From Micromonospora sp. MA102 (GTDB lineage: Bacteria > Actinomycetota > Actinomycetes > Mycobacteriales > Micromonosporaceae), in assembly GCF_025460765.1 (NCBI RefSeq), contig NZ_JAMWEG010000008.1, forward strand, positions 285,370-349,369: a DNA stretch of 64,000 nucleotides. Reading direction: 5' to 3'. Under the pieces are notes generated by a model. The model was given only the letters and a program-made list of their open reading frames with translations, was not told the DNA's origin and made no database searches. A program made the translations under genes and the position numbers. Each line of letters opens with the position of its first letter. The first letter of the stretch is position 1. This document shows positions 18,285 through 24,629 of this stretch, in pieces.

Positions 18285-19031
18285 ATGCACAATGGGACGA
18301 TCATGCCGATGGACGTGCGCTGCCTGGTCGAGACCGACGAGTTCTCGGCGGTCGTCCGGCTGACCGGCGTGCTGGACCGGGCCGGGCTCGACGCCGTCCG
18401 GGACGCGCTGCTCGCCCGGCTCTGGCAGCGACCGGGCGCGGCGATCGTCGACCTGTCCGGGGTGCGGATCGCCGATCCGGCGGCCCGGGCCCTTCTCGAC
18501 GAGGTGCACCGCGTCGCCGTCGACTGGCCCGCCGCCGACCTCCTGGTGTGTGACCCGGCCGGGCAGCCGGAGGGCGCCGCGCCGGTCCACCGGTCGCTCG
18601 ACTCGGCGCAGGCCGCGCTGGGCGAGGCGCCGCAGGCCGCGGTGCTCGCCGCCGACCTGCCCCCGGTGGTGGCGGCGGCCCGGGAGGCCCGGGCTCTGGT
18701 CACCGAGGGCTGCGCCCGGTGGGGCGTGCCGGAGTTGGCCGAGCCGGCCTCCATCGCGGTCACCGAGATGGTCAACAACGTGGTGGCGCACGCCCGGACT
18801 CCCATGACGGTCCGGGTGGCGCCCCGGGACAGTGCCCTGCACCTGGCGGTCCGGGACCACTCCGCGCGGCGGCCGGCCTACGCCGGGCTGGCCCCGGTCA
18901 CCTCCACCGGCGGCCGGGGGCTGCTGCTCATCGACACGGTCGCCCGCCGCTGGGGCAGCACTCCGCTTCCGGACGGCAAGGTCGTCTGGTGCGTCCTGCA
19001 CGCCGAGGACGAGGCCACGCTCCGGAACTGA
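18285..19031 (+). CDS. STAS domain fused to HATPase (anti-sigma regulatory type)
   Basis: A 248-residue protein. Residues 1-100 resemble a STAS (anti-sigma antagonist) domain: SAVVRLTGVLDRAGLDAVRD and AAIVDLSGVRIADPAARALL. Residues 115-245 form an RsbW-like GHKL ATPase: SIAVTEMVNNVVAHARTPMT (N-box) and TSTGGRGLLLIDTVARRWGS (G-box). Normally these functions are separate partner proteins, so the fusion may be a self-contained switch. The ATG at 18285 follows a run of six Gs by seven bases; ATG 18303 is an alternative. No PP2C phosphatase or sigma partner is adjacent. Confidence 0.8.
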   Translation: MHNGTIMPMDVRCLVETDEFSAVVRLTGVLDRAGLDAVRDALLARLWQRPGAAIVDLSGVRIADPAARALLDEVHRVAVDWPAADLLVCDPAGQPEGAAPVHRSLDSAQAALGEAPQAAVLAADLPPVVAAAREARALVTEGCARWGVPELAEPASIAVTEMVNNVVAHARTPMTVRVAPRDSALHLAVRDHSARRPAYAGLAPVTSTGGRGLLLIDTVARRWGSTPLPDGKVVWCVLHAEDEATLRN

Positions 19032-19110
19032 GGCCCTTTTCGCCCCGTTCCTCCCGATCCACCCCGCCGGTGGCGGTTAATGCGGCAAGCCCAGTGGGTA
19101 GTTCCCCGTC

Positions 19111-19683
19111 ATGCGCGACAACGAGTTCCCCACCCCCGTGTCCGACACCGAGGCGAACGGCCTGCCCGACACCGCCGACGACGACTCGACCGCCAACGAC
19201 GACGTCCTGACCGGGCGCGAGGCGGACGGACCGGATCCCGCCCAGCTGCCCGCCGACCGCACCCCCGTCGCCGTGGACCGCTTCGGCACCACCGCCGAGG
19301 AGCAGCTCGACGGCGAGTCGCTGGACTACAAGCTCCAGCGCGAGCAGTACGAGCGACCCGCCGACGACCCGCTGGCCGGCTCGGTCGACCCGGACATCGC
19401 GGCCGAGGCGGACAGCGAGGAGGCCGCCGCGCAGGCCCAGCTCGACGCCGACGTGATCGACCCGGGCCCGACCTCCGACCCGCACTCCCCGGTCTCCATC
19501 TACGACCACGGCCAGCTCGGCACCGTCGCCGACCACGAGGTGGGGCGGCTGGTCGAGCCGGACGAGGGCGTACACACCGACCAGGAGACCGACAACGTCG
19601 CGTACGACGCCGGCGCGGCCGGTGGCGGGGCGACCGCGGAGGAGCTGGCCGTCCACGAGACCCGGCCGCCCGAGGCGAGCTGA
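19111..19683 (+). CDS. Acidic DUF5709-type protein
   Basis: A 190-residue, strongly acidic, low-complexity soluble protein without a signal peptide. It contains EEQLDGESLDYKLQREQYER followed by DDPLAGSVDPD, and HSPVSIYDHGQLGTVADHEV with DEGVHTDQETDNVAYDAG. This spacing matches actinobacterial DUF5709 proteins as I recall them. Function is unknown. It ends three bases before the convergent response-regulator gene. Confidence 0.75.
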   Translation: MRDNEFPTPVSDTEANGLPDTADDDSTANDDVLTGREADGPDPAQLPADRTPVAVDRFGTTAEEQLDGESLDYKLQREQYERPADDPLAGSVDPDIAAEADSEEAAAQAQLDADVIDPGPTSDPHSPVSIYDHGQLGTVADHEVGRLVEPDEGVHTDQETDNVAYDAGAAGGGATAEELAVHETRPPEAS

Positions 19684-19686
19684 GCC

Positions 19687-20334
19687 TCAGCCGTCCAGGC
19701 CCCGCTCGATCGCGTACCGGGTCAGCTCGACCCGGTTGTGCAGCTGGAGCTTGCCGAGCGTGTTCTGCACGTGGTTCTGCACCGTCCGGTGGGACAGCCC
19801 GAGCCGCTCGGCGATCTGCTTGTACGACAGGCCCTTCGCCACCAGGCGCAGCACCTCGGTCTCCCGCTCGGTGAGCCGGGGTGCCTCGTCGTGCGGGGCG
19901 GCCGGCGTCGCGGCCAGCCGCCGGTACTCCCCCAGCACCAGCCCGGCCAGGCCCGGGGTGAAGACCGGCTCGCCGGCCGCCGTGCGGCGCACCGCGTCCA
20001 GGAACTCGGCCGGCGCGGCCGACTTCAGCAGGTAACCCGTGGCGCCGGCCTTGACCGCGTCCAGCACGCTCTGCGGCTCGCCGCTGGCCGACAGCATGAG
20101 CACCCGCACCCCGGGCAGCGCGGCGCGCAGCCCCTGGACCACCTCGACGCCGGAGACGTCCGGCAGTTGCAGGTCGAGCACGACCACGTCGGGGCGGGCC
20201 GCAGCGGCCACCCGGACCGCCTGCCGCCCCTCCCCGCTGGTCGCCACCACCAGGTGGCCGGCCTCGGTGAGGTCGCGAGCGACGCCCTCGCGCCACATCG
20301 GGTGGTCGTCGACCACCATCACGCGGATGCTCAC
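19687..20334 (-). CDS. NarL/LuxR-type response regulator
   Basis: A 215-residue response regulator. The receiver domain has acidic pocket MVVDDHPMWREGVA, phospho-acceptor Asp in VVVLDLQLPDVSGVEV (about residue 54), conserved LMLSASG and the lysine in GYLLKSAAPAEFL. The C-terminal LuxR helix-turn-helix is LTERETEVLRLVAKGLSYKQ followed by IAERLGLSHRTVQNHVQNTL. The GTG start overlaps the kinase stop by four bases (GTGA), so the pair is coupled. It resembles the MacR-type partner of DUF5931 kinases; that link is inference. Confidence 0.92.
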   Translation of the reverse strand: MSIRVMVVDDHPMWREGVARDLTEAGHLVVATSGEGRQAVRVAAAARPDVVVLDLQLPDVSGVEVVQGLRAALPGVRVLMLSASGEPQSVLDAVKAGATGYLLKSAAPAEFLDAVRRTAAGEPVFTPGLAGLVLGEYRRLAATPAAPHDEAPRLTERETEVLRLVAKGLSYKQIAERLGLSHRTVQNHVQNTLGKLQLHNRVELTRYAIERGLDG

Positions 20335-21455
20335 CGGCCCTCCCGCGGCACGGTCAGCTCGATCTCCGTGCCGGCGCCCGGGGCGGAGACGATGCGCACC
20401 TCGCCGCCGAGGTCGGCGACCCGGCCCCGGATCGACTGCGCCACCCCGAGCCGGCCCTGCGCGGCGGCCTGGGCCAGCCGCCCCTCCGGGATGCCCGGCC
20501 CCTCGTCGCGTACCGAGACGGTCACCGTCTCCCCCTCGTCCTCGATCAGCACCCAGGCCCGCCCGCCGGCGTGCCGGGCCACGTTGTCCAGCGTCGCACC
20601 GACGGCGGCGGCCAGTTCGTCGGCCACCCGTGCGGGCAGCGGCACGGGGGTGGCCGGCGCGGCCACCTGGACCGTCGTCGAGGCGTACCGGTCGAGCAGG
20701 TCACGCAGGTCCCGGGCGTCGCCCGCGCCGCCCGGCGCGGCGCCCGCCCGGCCAATCAGCGCGCGCAGCGCGGCCTCCTGCTCGCCGGCCAGCCGGGCCA
20801 GCTCGGCGGCCTCACCGTCCAGGTCCGCCCCGCGCCGCCGGACCAGTGCCAGCACCTGGAGCACCGAGTCGTGGATGTCCCGGGCCAGCCGCTCCCGCTC
20901 CCGGGTGGCCGCCTCCAGCTCCACCGCCCGCTGCAGCCGCGCCTCGGCCTCCACGGCGAGCCGGGCCACGTGCCCCACCACCACGCCGGCCAGCAGCATG
21001 AGGATCACCCCGGTGAGCGCGGACTGGCTGATCCGCTCGCGGGTGGCCAGGTCGGTCCCGCCGAGCACCAGCGCGGCCACCGCGCCGCGCCGCCGGCCGC
21101 CGGACACCGCCCAGGCCAGCACCGGTCCGGCCAGCCAGGCGACGGTCAGGGTGGGCACGCCGGCGGCGAGCGCCGCGCGGCCGACCACCCACGGTGTGGC
21201 CAGCATGATCGCCAGCACCACGCCGAGGTCGGCCAGGAGCAGCGGCCACCGCCGTCCGGCCGGGCGCGCGTAGCCGGCCGTGGTCGCCCCGGACCAGGCC
21301 AGCATCCCCAGGAGTACGCCGCCGGCGGCGACCGGGTGCGCGTAGCGGCCGGCGTCGCGGAGCACCAGCACACCCACGTACGCCAGCGATGCGAAGCGGA
21401 ACACCGCGATGGACCGCCAGAGCGGGCCTTCCAGGCCACCGGGGGACGACGGCAT
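20331..21455 (-). CDS. Membrane sensor histidine kinase (HisKA_3, MacS/DUF5931-like)
   Basis: A 374-residue kinase from the ATG at 21455, eight bases after AGGG. Five or six transmembrane helices occupy about residues 10-160 (opening LEGPLWRSIAVFRFASLAYV), the arrangement of the DUF5931 sensor domain. The dimerisation box is ERERLARDIHDSVLQVLALV with the phospho-His near residue 200, and the ATPase has VGATLDNVARHAGG (N-box) and VRDEGPGIPEG (G-box). It phosphorylates the response regulator encoded immediately downstream. The signal is unknown. Confidence 0.88.
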   Translation of the reverse strand: MPSSPGGLEGPLWRSIAVFRFASLAYVGVLVLRDAGRYAHPVAAGGVLLGMLAWSGATTAGYARPAGRRWPLLLADLGVVLAIMLATPWVVGRAALAAGVPTLTVAWLAGPVLAWAVSGGRRRGAVAALVLGGTDLATRERISQSALTGVILMLLAGVVVGHVARLAVEAEARLQRAVELEAATRERERLARDIHDSVLQVLALVRRRGADLDGEAAELARLAGEQEAALRALIGRAGAAPGGAGDARDLRDLLDRYASTTVQVAAPATPVPLPARVADELAAAVGATLDNVARHAGGRAWVLIEDEGETVTVSVRDEGPGIPEGRLAQAAAQGRLGVAQSIRGRVADLGGEVRIVSAPGAGTEIELTVPREGR

Positions 21456-21569
21456 GCCGGACACCCTGCCACAGCCGCGCACGGGCGGGCCGTGAGGTGC
21501 GGTGCGAGAAACCCTGACGTACGGTGGAAATGCCGCGAAAATCACCGCACGCCATCGCCGGGACGGGCC

Positions 21570-22034
21570 ATGACAAACGCAGAATCCCCCGCACCGCGTA
21601 CGGTTGTGCCCATCGAACCTTCCCTCCTCATCGCCGAGGCCTTCGACCAGGCCGAGGTGACCGCGCTACGGCATTCGGTCACCTCGTGCTCGCACGCGGC
21701 GGGGTTGACCGGGCAACGGCTGGACGACTTCGTGCTGGCGGTCAACGAGCTGATCACCAACGCGGTCCGGCACGGCGGCGGCCAGGGCCGGCTGCGGCTG
21801 TGGCGCCGGCCCGGCGAGCTGATCTGCGAGGTCGCCGACCACGGCCAGGGGATCAGCGTGCGGCGGCTCAGCGAGCGCGCCCGGCCGGCCCCGGACACGG
21901 CCGGCGGTTGGGGGCTGTGGCTGGCCCGGGAGCTGAGCGACACCATGGCGGTGGAGACCGGCGAGGCCGGCACGATCGTCCGGATCACCGCGGCGCTGGC
22001 CGCCCAGCCCGTCACCCGCCCGGCCGACGACTGA
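21570..22034 (+). CDS. RsbW-like ATP-binding regulatory protein
   Basis: A 154-residue single-domain GHKL ATPase. Visible motifs are VLAVNELITNAVRHGGGQGR (N-box, about residue 65), ICEVADHGQGISVRRLSER (G1 box) and AGGWGLWLARELSDTMAVET (G2). These proteins are usually anti-sigma kinases or their relatives. It lies divergent to the sensor-kinase gene and convergent with prs. The partner is unknown. GGGACGGGCC precedes the ATG. Confidence 0.85.
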   Translation: MTNAESPAPRTVVPIEPSLLIAEAFDQAEVTALRHSVTSCSHAAGLTGQRLDDFVLAVNELITNAVRHGGGQGRLRLWRRPGELICEVADHGQGISVRRLSERARPAPDTAGGWGLWLARELSDTMAVETGEAGTIVRITAALAAQPVTRPADD

Positions 22035-22053
22035 CCGGGCGGGCCGCGCCCGG
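22035..22053. terminator. Short hairpin between convergent genes
   Basis: CCGGGCG (22035-22041) and CGCCCGG (22047-22053) flank a five-base loop between the stops of the ATPase gene and prs. Confidence 0.5.
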
Positions 22054-22055
22054 CC

Positions 22056-22994
22056 TCAGCCGAAGAGGGCGCTCACCGACTCGCCGTTGTGGATCCGCCG
22101 CATCGCCTCGGCCAGGGCCGGCGCCACCGACAGCACCTCCAGCTTCGGCACCCGCTTCTCCTCCGGGATCGGCACCGTGTTGGTGCAGACGACCTCCAGC
22201 ACCCCGTCCTGCTCGCTCAGCCGCTTCAGCGCACCGCTGGAGAAGAGGCCGTGGGTGCAGGCCAGCCGGATCGACCGGACCTTGCGCTCGCGCAGGTGGC
22301 TCATCAGCTCGATGACCGTGCTGCCCTTGGCGATCTCGTCGTCCAGCACGATCACGTCCCGGTCCGCCACGTCACCGATGACCGTGCTGATCTGCACCCG
22401 GTCGTCGCTGTACCGCTGCTTCGCGCCGGCCGCCACCGGGGTGCCGAGCATCCGGGCGAACGCCGCCGCCTCCTTGGCGTTGCCCAGGTCCGGCGAGACC
22501 ACGACGGTGTTGCTCAGGTCCCGCCCCTTGAAGTGGGCGGCCAGCTCGCGCAGCGCGTGCAGGTGATCCACCGGCACGCTGAAGAAGCCGTGCACCTGCG
22601 GCGAGTGCAGGGTCATGGCGAGCACCCGGTGGGCGCCGGCCGAGGTGAGCAGGTCGGCGACCAGCCGGCCGCCGATGGAGATGCGCGGGGCGTCCTTCTT
22701 GTCCGACCGCGCGTACGCGTAGTGCGGCAGCACCACGGTGATCCGGCCGGCGGAGGCGCCGCGGGCCGCGTCGATCATGAGCAGCAGCTCGACCAGGTGC
22801 TCCTGCACCGGCGGCACCAGCGGCTGGATGAGGAAGACGTCGCGCTCCCGGCAGTTGGCCTGCAACTGCACCTCGAGGCAGTCGTTGGCGAACCGGGACA
22901 CCCGCACCGGGTGCAGGGGAACGTCGAGGTGGGCGCAGATCTCGGCGGCGAGGTCCGGGTGGGCGGTCCCGCTGAACACGGCAATGTCACGCAC
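22056..22994 (-). CDS. prs: Ribose-phosphate pyrophosphokinase
   Basis: A 312-residue PRPP synthase making phosphoribosyl pyrophosphate from ribose 5-phosphate and ATP for nucleotide, histidine and tryptophan synthesis. Family motifs: RFANDCLEVQLQANCRERDV (ATP flexible region), VVLPHYAYARSDKKDAPR (class I catalytic loop), ISIGGRLVADLL, and the PRPP loop DRDVIVLDDEIAKGSTVIEL. The PRPP loop has AKGST where housekeeping enzymes usually have DTAGT, so it may be a second, divergent copy; that is inference. Start is GTG at 22994. purC lies upstream on the same strand, separated by 54 bp, a sensible pairing for purine synthesis. Confidence 0.9.
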   Translation of the reverse strand: MRDIAVFSGTAHPDLAAEICAHLDVPLHPVRVSRFANDCLEVQLQANCRERDVFLIQPLVPPVQEHLVELLLMIDAARGASAGRITVVLPHYAYARSDKKDAPRISIGGRLVADLLTSAGAHRVLAMTLHSPQVHGFFSVPVDHLHALRELAAHFKGRDLSNTVVVSPDLGNAKEAAAFARMLGTPVAAGAKQRYSDDRVQISTVIGDVADRDVIVLDDEIAKGSTVIELMSHLRERKVRSIRLACTHGLFSSGALKRLSEQDGVLEVVCTNTVPIPEEKRVPKLEVLSVAPALAEAMRRIHNGESVSALFG

Positions 22995-23048
22995 GTCTGC
23001 TGATCGTACGGGTGGGTCGTGCCGCGGCGGTGGACCCTCCGGCGTGCC

Positions 23049-23882
23049 TCAGGCCCAGCGGTTGCCGGTGAGCTTCTCGTAGACCTCGACGTAGCGGGCC
23101 CGGGTCGCCTCGACCACCTCGGCGGGCACCTCGGGGGCGGGCGGCTGCCGGTTCCAGCCGCCGCCGGTGGCCCAGTCGCGCACGTACTGCTTGTCGAACG
23201 AGAACTGGGCGCGACCCGGCTGGTAGGACTCGGCCGGCCAGAACCGGGACGAGTCGGAGGTGAGCAGCTCGTCGGCGAGGATCAGGGTGCCGTCCGGCGT
23301 CCAGCCCAGCTCGATCTTGGTGTCGGCGATCAGGATGCCCCGGTCGGCGGCGATCTCCGCGCCCCGCCGGTAGACGTCGATGGTGATCTGCCGCAGCCGC
23401 TCGGCCGTCTCGGCACCCACCTTGTCGACCACCTCGGCGTAGGTGATCGGCTCGTCGTGCTCGCCCTTGGGCGCCTTGGTCGACGGCGTGAAGATCGGCT
23501 CGGGCAGGATGGACGCCTCCACCAGGCCACGCGGCAACTCGACGCCGGAGACCGCGCCGGTGCGCTGGTACTCGGCGAAGCCGCCGCCGGTGAGGTAGCC
23601 CCGGGCGACGCACTCGACCGGGACCATGTCCAGCCGCCGGCAGCGGATCGCCCGGCCGGCGAACTCCGCGGGCACGTCGGTGGCCGAGATGACGTGGTTC
23701 GGCACCAGATCGGACAGCTGCTCGAACCACCACAGCGACAGCGCGGTGAGCAGGCGGCCCTTGTCCGGGATCGGGGTCGGCAGCGCCACGTCGTAGATGG
23801 AGACGCGGTCGGAGGCGACCAGGATGAGGTCCTCGCCGTCGGCGTAGACGTCCCGAACCTTGCCCGAGTGCAGAAGTTCCAC
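23049..23882 (-). CDS. purC: SAICAR synthetase (phosphoribosylaminoimidazole-succinocarboxamide synthase)
   Basis: A 277-residue enzyme joining aspartate to CAIR in purine synthesis. Motifs: ELLHSGKVRDVYADGEDLIL (ATP binding), SDRVSIYDVALPTPIPDKGR, VPVECVARGYLTGGGFAEYQ, and ADTKIELGWTPDGTLILADE with SFDKQYVRDWATGGGWNRQ. The GTG at 23882 puts the first motif three residues in, as in relatives; the frame is open further upstream but without homology. It is divergent from the Y-RNA cluster, 108 bp away, and followed by prs. Confidence 0.95.
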   Translation of the reverse strand: MELLHSGKVRDVYADGEDLILVASDRVSIYDVALPTPIPDKGRLLTALSLWWFEQLSDLVPNHVISATDVPAEFAGRAIRCRRLDMVPVECVARGYLTGGGFAEYQRTGAVSGVELPRGLVEASILPEPIFTPSTKAPKGEHDEPITYAEVVDKVGAETAERLRQITIDVYRRGAEIAADRGILIADTKIELGWTPDGTLILADELLTSDSSRFWPAESYQPGRAQFSFDKQYVRDWATGGGWNRQPPAPEVPAEVVEATRARYVEVYEKLTGNRWA

Positions 23883-23955
23883 GGCGCTAGTACACCATGC
23901 GTCAACGAGGCGCCCGGCCCGGCCACCGGCCATCCCGGCCGACGGGGATTTTGGC

Positions 23956-23984
23956 TTGCCGAGATGCGAGACGTCCCCTACCGT
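23956..23984 (+). promoter_or_regulatory. Promoter of Y-RNA pair 1
   Basis: TTGCCG (23956-23961), a 17-bp spacer and TACCGT (23979-23984). Initiation seven bases later falls on 23991, exactly the first base of the RNA-1 terminal stem. The same -35/-10 layout recurs before RNA-3. Confidence 0.7.
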
Positions 23985-23990
23985 CCGTTC

Positions 23991-24149
23991 CGCACCTCCC
24001 GGTGCGCAGGCAACGGCTACTTCCGCTCATAACGGGGAGACGCGGGTTCGAATCCCGCCGCCGCCGTTCGGCGGTGTCGACCAGTGGCCCAGGTCACCTA
24101 CGGCCCGCAAGGGCCGGTCGCCGTCGCCGCTCCGATCTCGGGAGCTGCG
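23991..24149 (+). ncRNA. YrlA-like Y RNA 1 with tRNA-mimic module
   Basis: A 159-nt RNA. The outer stem pairs CGCACCTCCCG (23991-24001) with CGGGAGCTGCG (24139-24149), with one C-C mismatch. The inner stem pairs GGCAACGGC (24009-24017) with GCCGTCGCC (24120-24128). Between them lies the conserved internal loop (5' side GGTGCG, 3' side TCCGATCT) resembling the Ro-binding site of Y RNAs. The distal part contains in order: a hairpin with loop CTCATAA (24021-24037), a perfect T-arm (24042-24058, loop TTCGAAT), a CCGCC-GTTC-GGCGG hairpin (24061-24074), a D-arm (24079-24095, loop AGTGGCCCA) and a GCAA-capped hairpin (24101-24116). T-arm before D-arm with a closed acceptor is the YrlA layout. It precedes the rsr gene. 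Confidence 0.85.
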
Positions 24150-24153
24150 CCTT

Positions 24154-24269
24154 CACGCCGCATACCCGGTGCGACGGACACGGCTACTTCCCTGGTAAGG
24201 GGCCGTCGAGGCCCTGCGGTTCGAGCCCGCTGACGCCGTGTCCAATCTTGATCTCGGGTATGCGGCGTG
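24154..24269 (+). ncRNA. Y RNA 2 with T-arm mimic only
   Basis: A 116-nt RNA closed by a perfect 15-bp stem, CACGCCGCATACCCG (24154-24168) with CGGGTATGCGGCGTG (24255-24269). The inner stem is a perfect GGACACGGC (24176-24184) with GCCGTGTCC (24235-24243). The internal loop has GGTGCGAC on the 5' side and AATCTTGATCT on the 3' side. The distal region holds a GGGCC/GGCCC hairpin (24200-24214) and a four-pair T-arm with loop TTCGAGC (24216-24230), but no D-arm. It begins five bases after RNA 1 and has no promoter of its own that I can see, so it is probably cotranscribed with RNA 1. Confidence 0.83.
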
Positions 24270-24309
24270 ATCGTCATCTCCGCTCATGATCACGAGATGG
24301 CAAACCCTG

Positions 24310-24338
24310 TTGCCCGCCACCGCCACCGCACCTAGCGT
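24310..24338 (+). promoter_or_regulatory. Promoter of Y-RNA pair 2
   Basis: TTGCCC (24310-24315), 17-bp spacer, TAGCGT (24333-24338). Expected initiation near 24345 coincides with the 5' base of the RNA-3 stem. The intervening 24270-24309 contains a weak CATCTC/GAGATG hairpin only. Confidence 0.7.
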
Positions 24339-24344
24339 CGTGCG

Positions 24345-24441
24345 CGCACCTCCCGGTGCGAAGGTGACGGTTACATCTTGGAGGGGTCCACGACCCCGGT
24401 GAAGAGCCCGTCCGTCACCGGCTTCCGATCTCGGGAGGCGC
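24345..24441 (+). ncRNA. Y RNA 3, minimal form
   Basis: A 97-nt RNA. The outer stem pairs GCACCTCCCG (24346-24355) with CGGGAGGCGC (24432-24441) with one A-C mismatch. The inner stem is a perfect GGTGACGG (24363-24370) with CCGTCACC (24412-24419). The 5' internal-loop strand GGTGCGAAGGT and the 3' strand CTTCCGATCT are the closest in the set to the vertebrate Y-RNA Ro site as I recall it. The distal part is a single hairpin, GGGGTC-CAC-GACCCC (24383-24397), with no T- or D-arm. It therefore looks like a Y RNA without the tRNA-like effector module. Confidence 0.82.
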
Positions 24442-24444
24442 CAC

Positions 24445-24591
24445 CACGCCGCACACCCGGTGCGCAGGCGACGGCTACTTCGGGATCCGCAGGTTGGGGG
24501 TTCGAGTCCCCCGAGGCCCTCGGGCTGACAGCTCGATCGGACAGAGCGGCGGACAGTCCGTCACCGACTTCGACCTCGGGTGTGCGGTGCG
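24445..24591 (+). ncRNA. YrlA-like Y RNA 4 with tRNA-mimic module
   Basis: A 147-nt RNA. The outer stem pairs CACGCCGCACACCCG (24445-24459) with CGGGTGTGCGGTGCG (24577-24591): 13 Watson-Crick pairs, one G-T and one A-C. The inner stem is GGCGACGG with CCGTCACC (24558-24565). The distal module has a perfect T-arm (24496-24512: GGGGG, loop TTCGAGT, CCCCC), a short GGCCCTCGGGCT acceptor-like turn, then a canonical D-arm (24531-24547: GCTC, loop GATCGGACA with the GG pair, GAGC). The order T-arm then D-arm is that of a tRNA cut at the anticodon and closed at the acceptor. It ends 38 bases before the rsr start and may be part of the same transcript. Confidence 0.86.
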
Positions 24592-24629
24592 ATGGCGTCC
24601 TCCCGGCCGCGACCGACACGGGGGACCCG

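Noticed and set aside
23991..24591. Possible ordinary tRNA genes in the interval before rsr, suggested by three T-arm motifs with GGTTCGA.
   Set aside because: No seven-pair acceptor stem, the D-arm follows rather than precedes the T-arm, and the elements are embedded in stems shared by all four units.
23883..24629. Coding extension of rsr into the Y-RNA interval.
   Set aside because: The in-frame upstream sequence encodes the RNA 3 and RNA 4 stems and has no TROVE similarity; a good ribosome site precedes ATG 24630.
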